From the NCBI GenBank assembly GCA_000495415.1, contig AWGX01000954.1:1-6338 (forward strand): a DNA stretch of 6,338 nt. The letters are read 5' to 3'. This DNA is from Smithella sp. ME-1. Lineage in GTDB: Bacteria > Desulfobacterota > Syntrophia > Syntrophales > Smithellaceae. Positions 6,057 through 6,338 of the stretch are shown one piece after another; position 1 is the stretch's first letter, and each line of letters starts with the position of its first letter. The translations under genes were made by a program, and so were the position numbers. The notes beneath the pieces were generated by a model. The model was not told the DNA's origin, made no database searches, and saw only the letters and a list, made by a program, of their open reading frames with translations.

Positions 6057-6338
6057 AAAACATGATCAAAATATCCTGCGACTTTTTCATTCAGACCTAA
6101 AGTTGAAACGACAAAAATAAAATTAAAAAATCCATTGGCTAATAATCGTAAAAAAATTATGCCGGTGGCCAAATAACAATAAAGAGGATGGTGCCATTTT
6201 CTTAAAAATTGATAACGTGAGCGGTAAAATTCAATTCTCGAGTTAATATTGTGTCCGATACTTTGTCCCTGTAAATGATAGATAAAAGCATCCGGTATGT
6301 GATAAATTTCCCAACCTTTTAGGCGCAAGGAGTAAGCC
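6053..6338 (-). CDS. Glycosyltransferase family 2-type protein, C-terminal part (5' end outside window; probably frameshifted)
   Basis: The frame enters from the right edge and stops at 6053, giving 94 visible residues. It begins AYSLRLKGWEIYHIPDAFIYHL, the region after the catalytic core of bacterial GT-A rhamnosyltransferase-like enzymes. The HLQGQS turn (21-26) and NINSRIEFYRSRYQFLRKW (30-48) are typical. A hydrophobic segment (about 52-82) suggests a membrane-associated C-terminus. Such enzymes add sugars to lipid-linked polysaccharide at the cytoplasmic face. The frame ends at DHVF-stop where relatives usually continue with a WHLKG-like motif. One frame over, from a TTTT run (6057-6060), the DNA reads SKLICWHFKR and stays open to a TAA at 5887-5889. 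The stop is therefore probably a frameshift. I cannot judge whether activity is lost, since the missing tail lies beyond the catalytic core. Donor and acceptor sugars are unknown. Confidence 0.78.
   Translation of the reverse strand, partial: AYSLRLKGWEIYHIPDAFIYHLQGQSIGHNINSRIEFYRSRYQFLRKWHHPLYCYLATGIIFLRLLANGFFNFIFVVSTLGLNEKVAGYFDHVF

Overview
The window carries most of a nucleotide-sugar module from a surface-polysaccharide (O-antigen/LPS or capsule type) locus. All convincing genes lie on the minus strand and are read from right to left. The DNA is AT-rich (roughly 40% GC by eye). The gene set, Shine-Dalgarno sites and overlapping stop/start junctions indicate a bacterium, most likely Gram-negative. 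I cannot name the genus from the sequence.

Right edge (5637-6338): the C-terminal part of a family-2-type glycosyltransferase enters from the right and stops at 6053. The stop looks like the result of a one-base frameshift in a short T run, because the next frame continues with a typical C-terminal segment of this family. A 416-base gap follows, rich in inverted repeats: a terminator-like stem, a perfect 24-bp palindrome, an imperfect 87-bp inverted repeat around that palindrome, and a 26-bp dyad just upstream of the next gene.

Core (840-5636): five genes in a row. They encode glucose-1-phosphate cytidylyltransferase (rfbF/ddhA), an RmlC-like cupin sugar epimerase, an RmlD-like SDR reductase, CDP-glucose 4,6-dehydratase (rfbG/ddhB) and CDP-4-keto-6-deoxyglucose 3-dehydrase (rfbH/ddhC). 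Together they predict glucose-1-P -> CDP-glucose -> CDP-4-keto-6-deoxyglucose -> 3-deoxygenation, with C5 epimerisation and 4-keto reduction. This is the logic of CDP-ascarylose-type (3,6-dideoxy-L-hexose) synthesis. The ferredoxin-type reductase (E3/ddhD) that normally serves the 3-dehydrase is not in the window. The first three genes are tightly coupled, as are the last two, and a 191-base gap separates the two blocks.

Left edge (1-839): no intact gene is evident. The plus strand holds a possible 3' end of a gene entering from the left (3-101) and, at 236-790, a set of short ORFs in shifting frames that together resemble a decayed small membrane-protein gene. Both calls are tentative. No tRNA, rRNA, CRISPR array or intact insertion sequence was seen. 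Apart from the inferred sugar product and the inverted-repeat cluster, the region is conventional, and I do not see a clearly new biological system.
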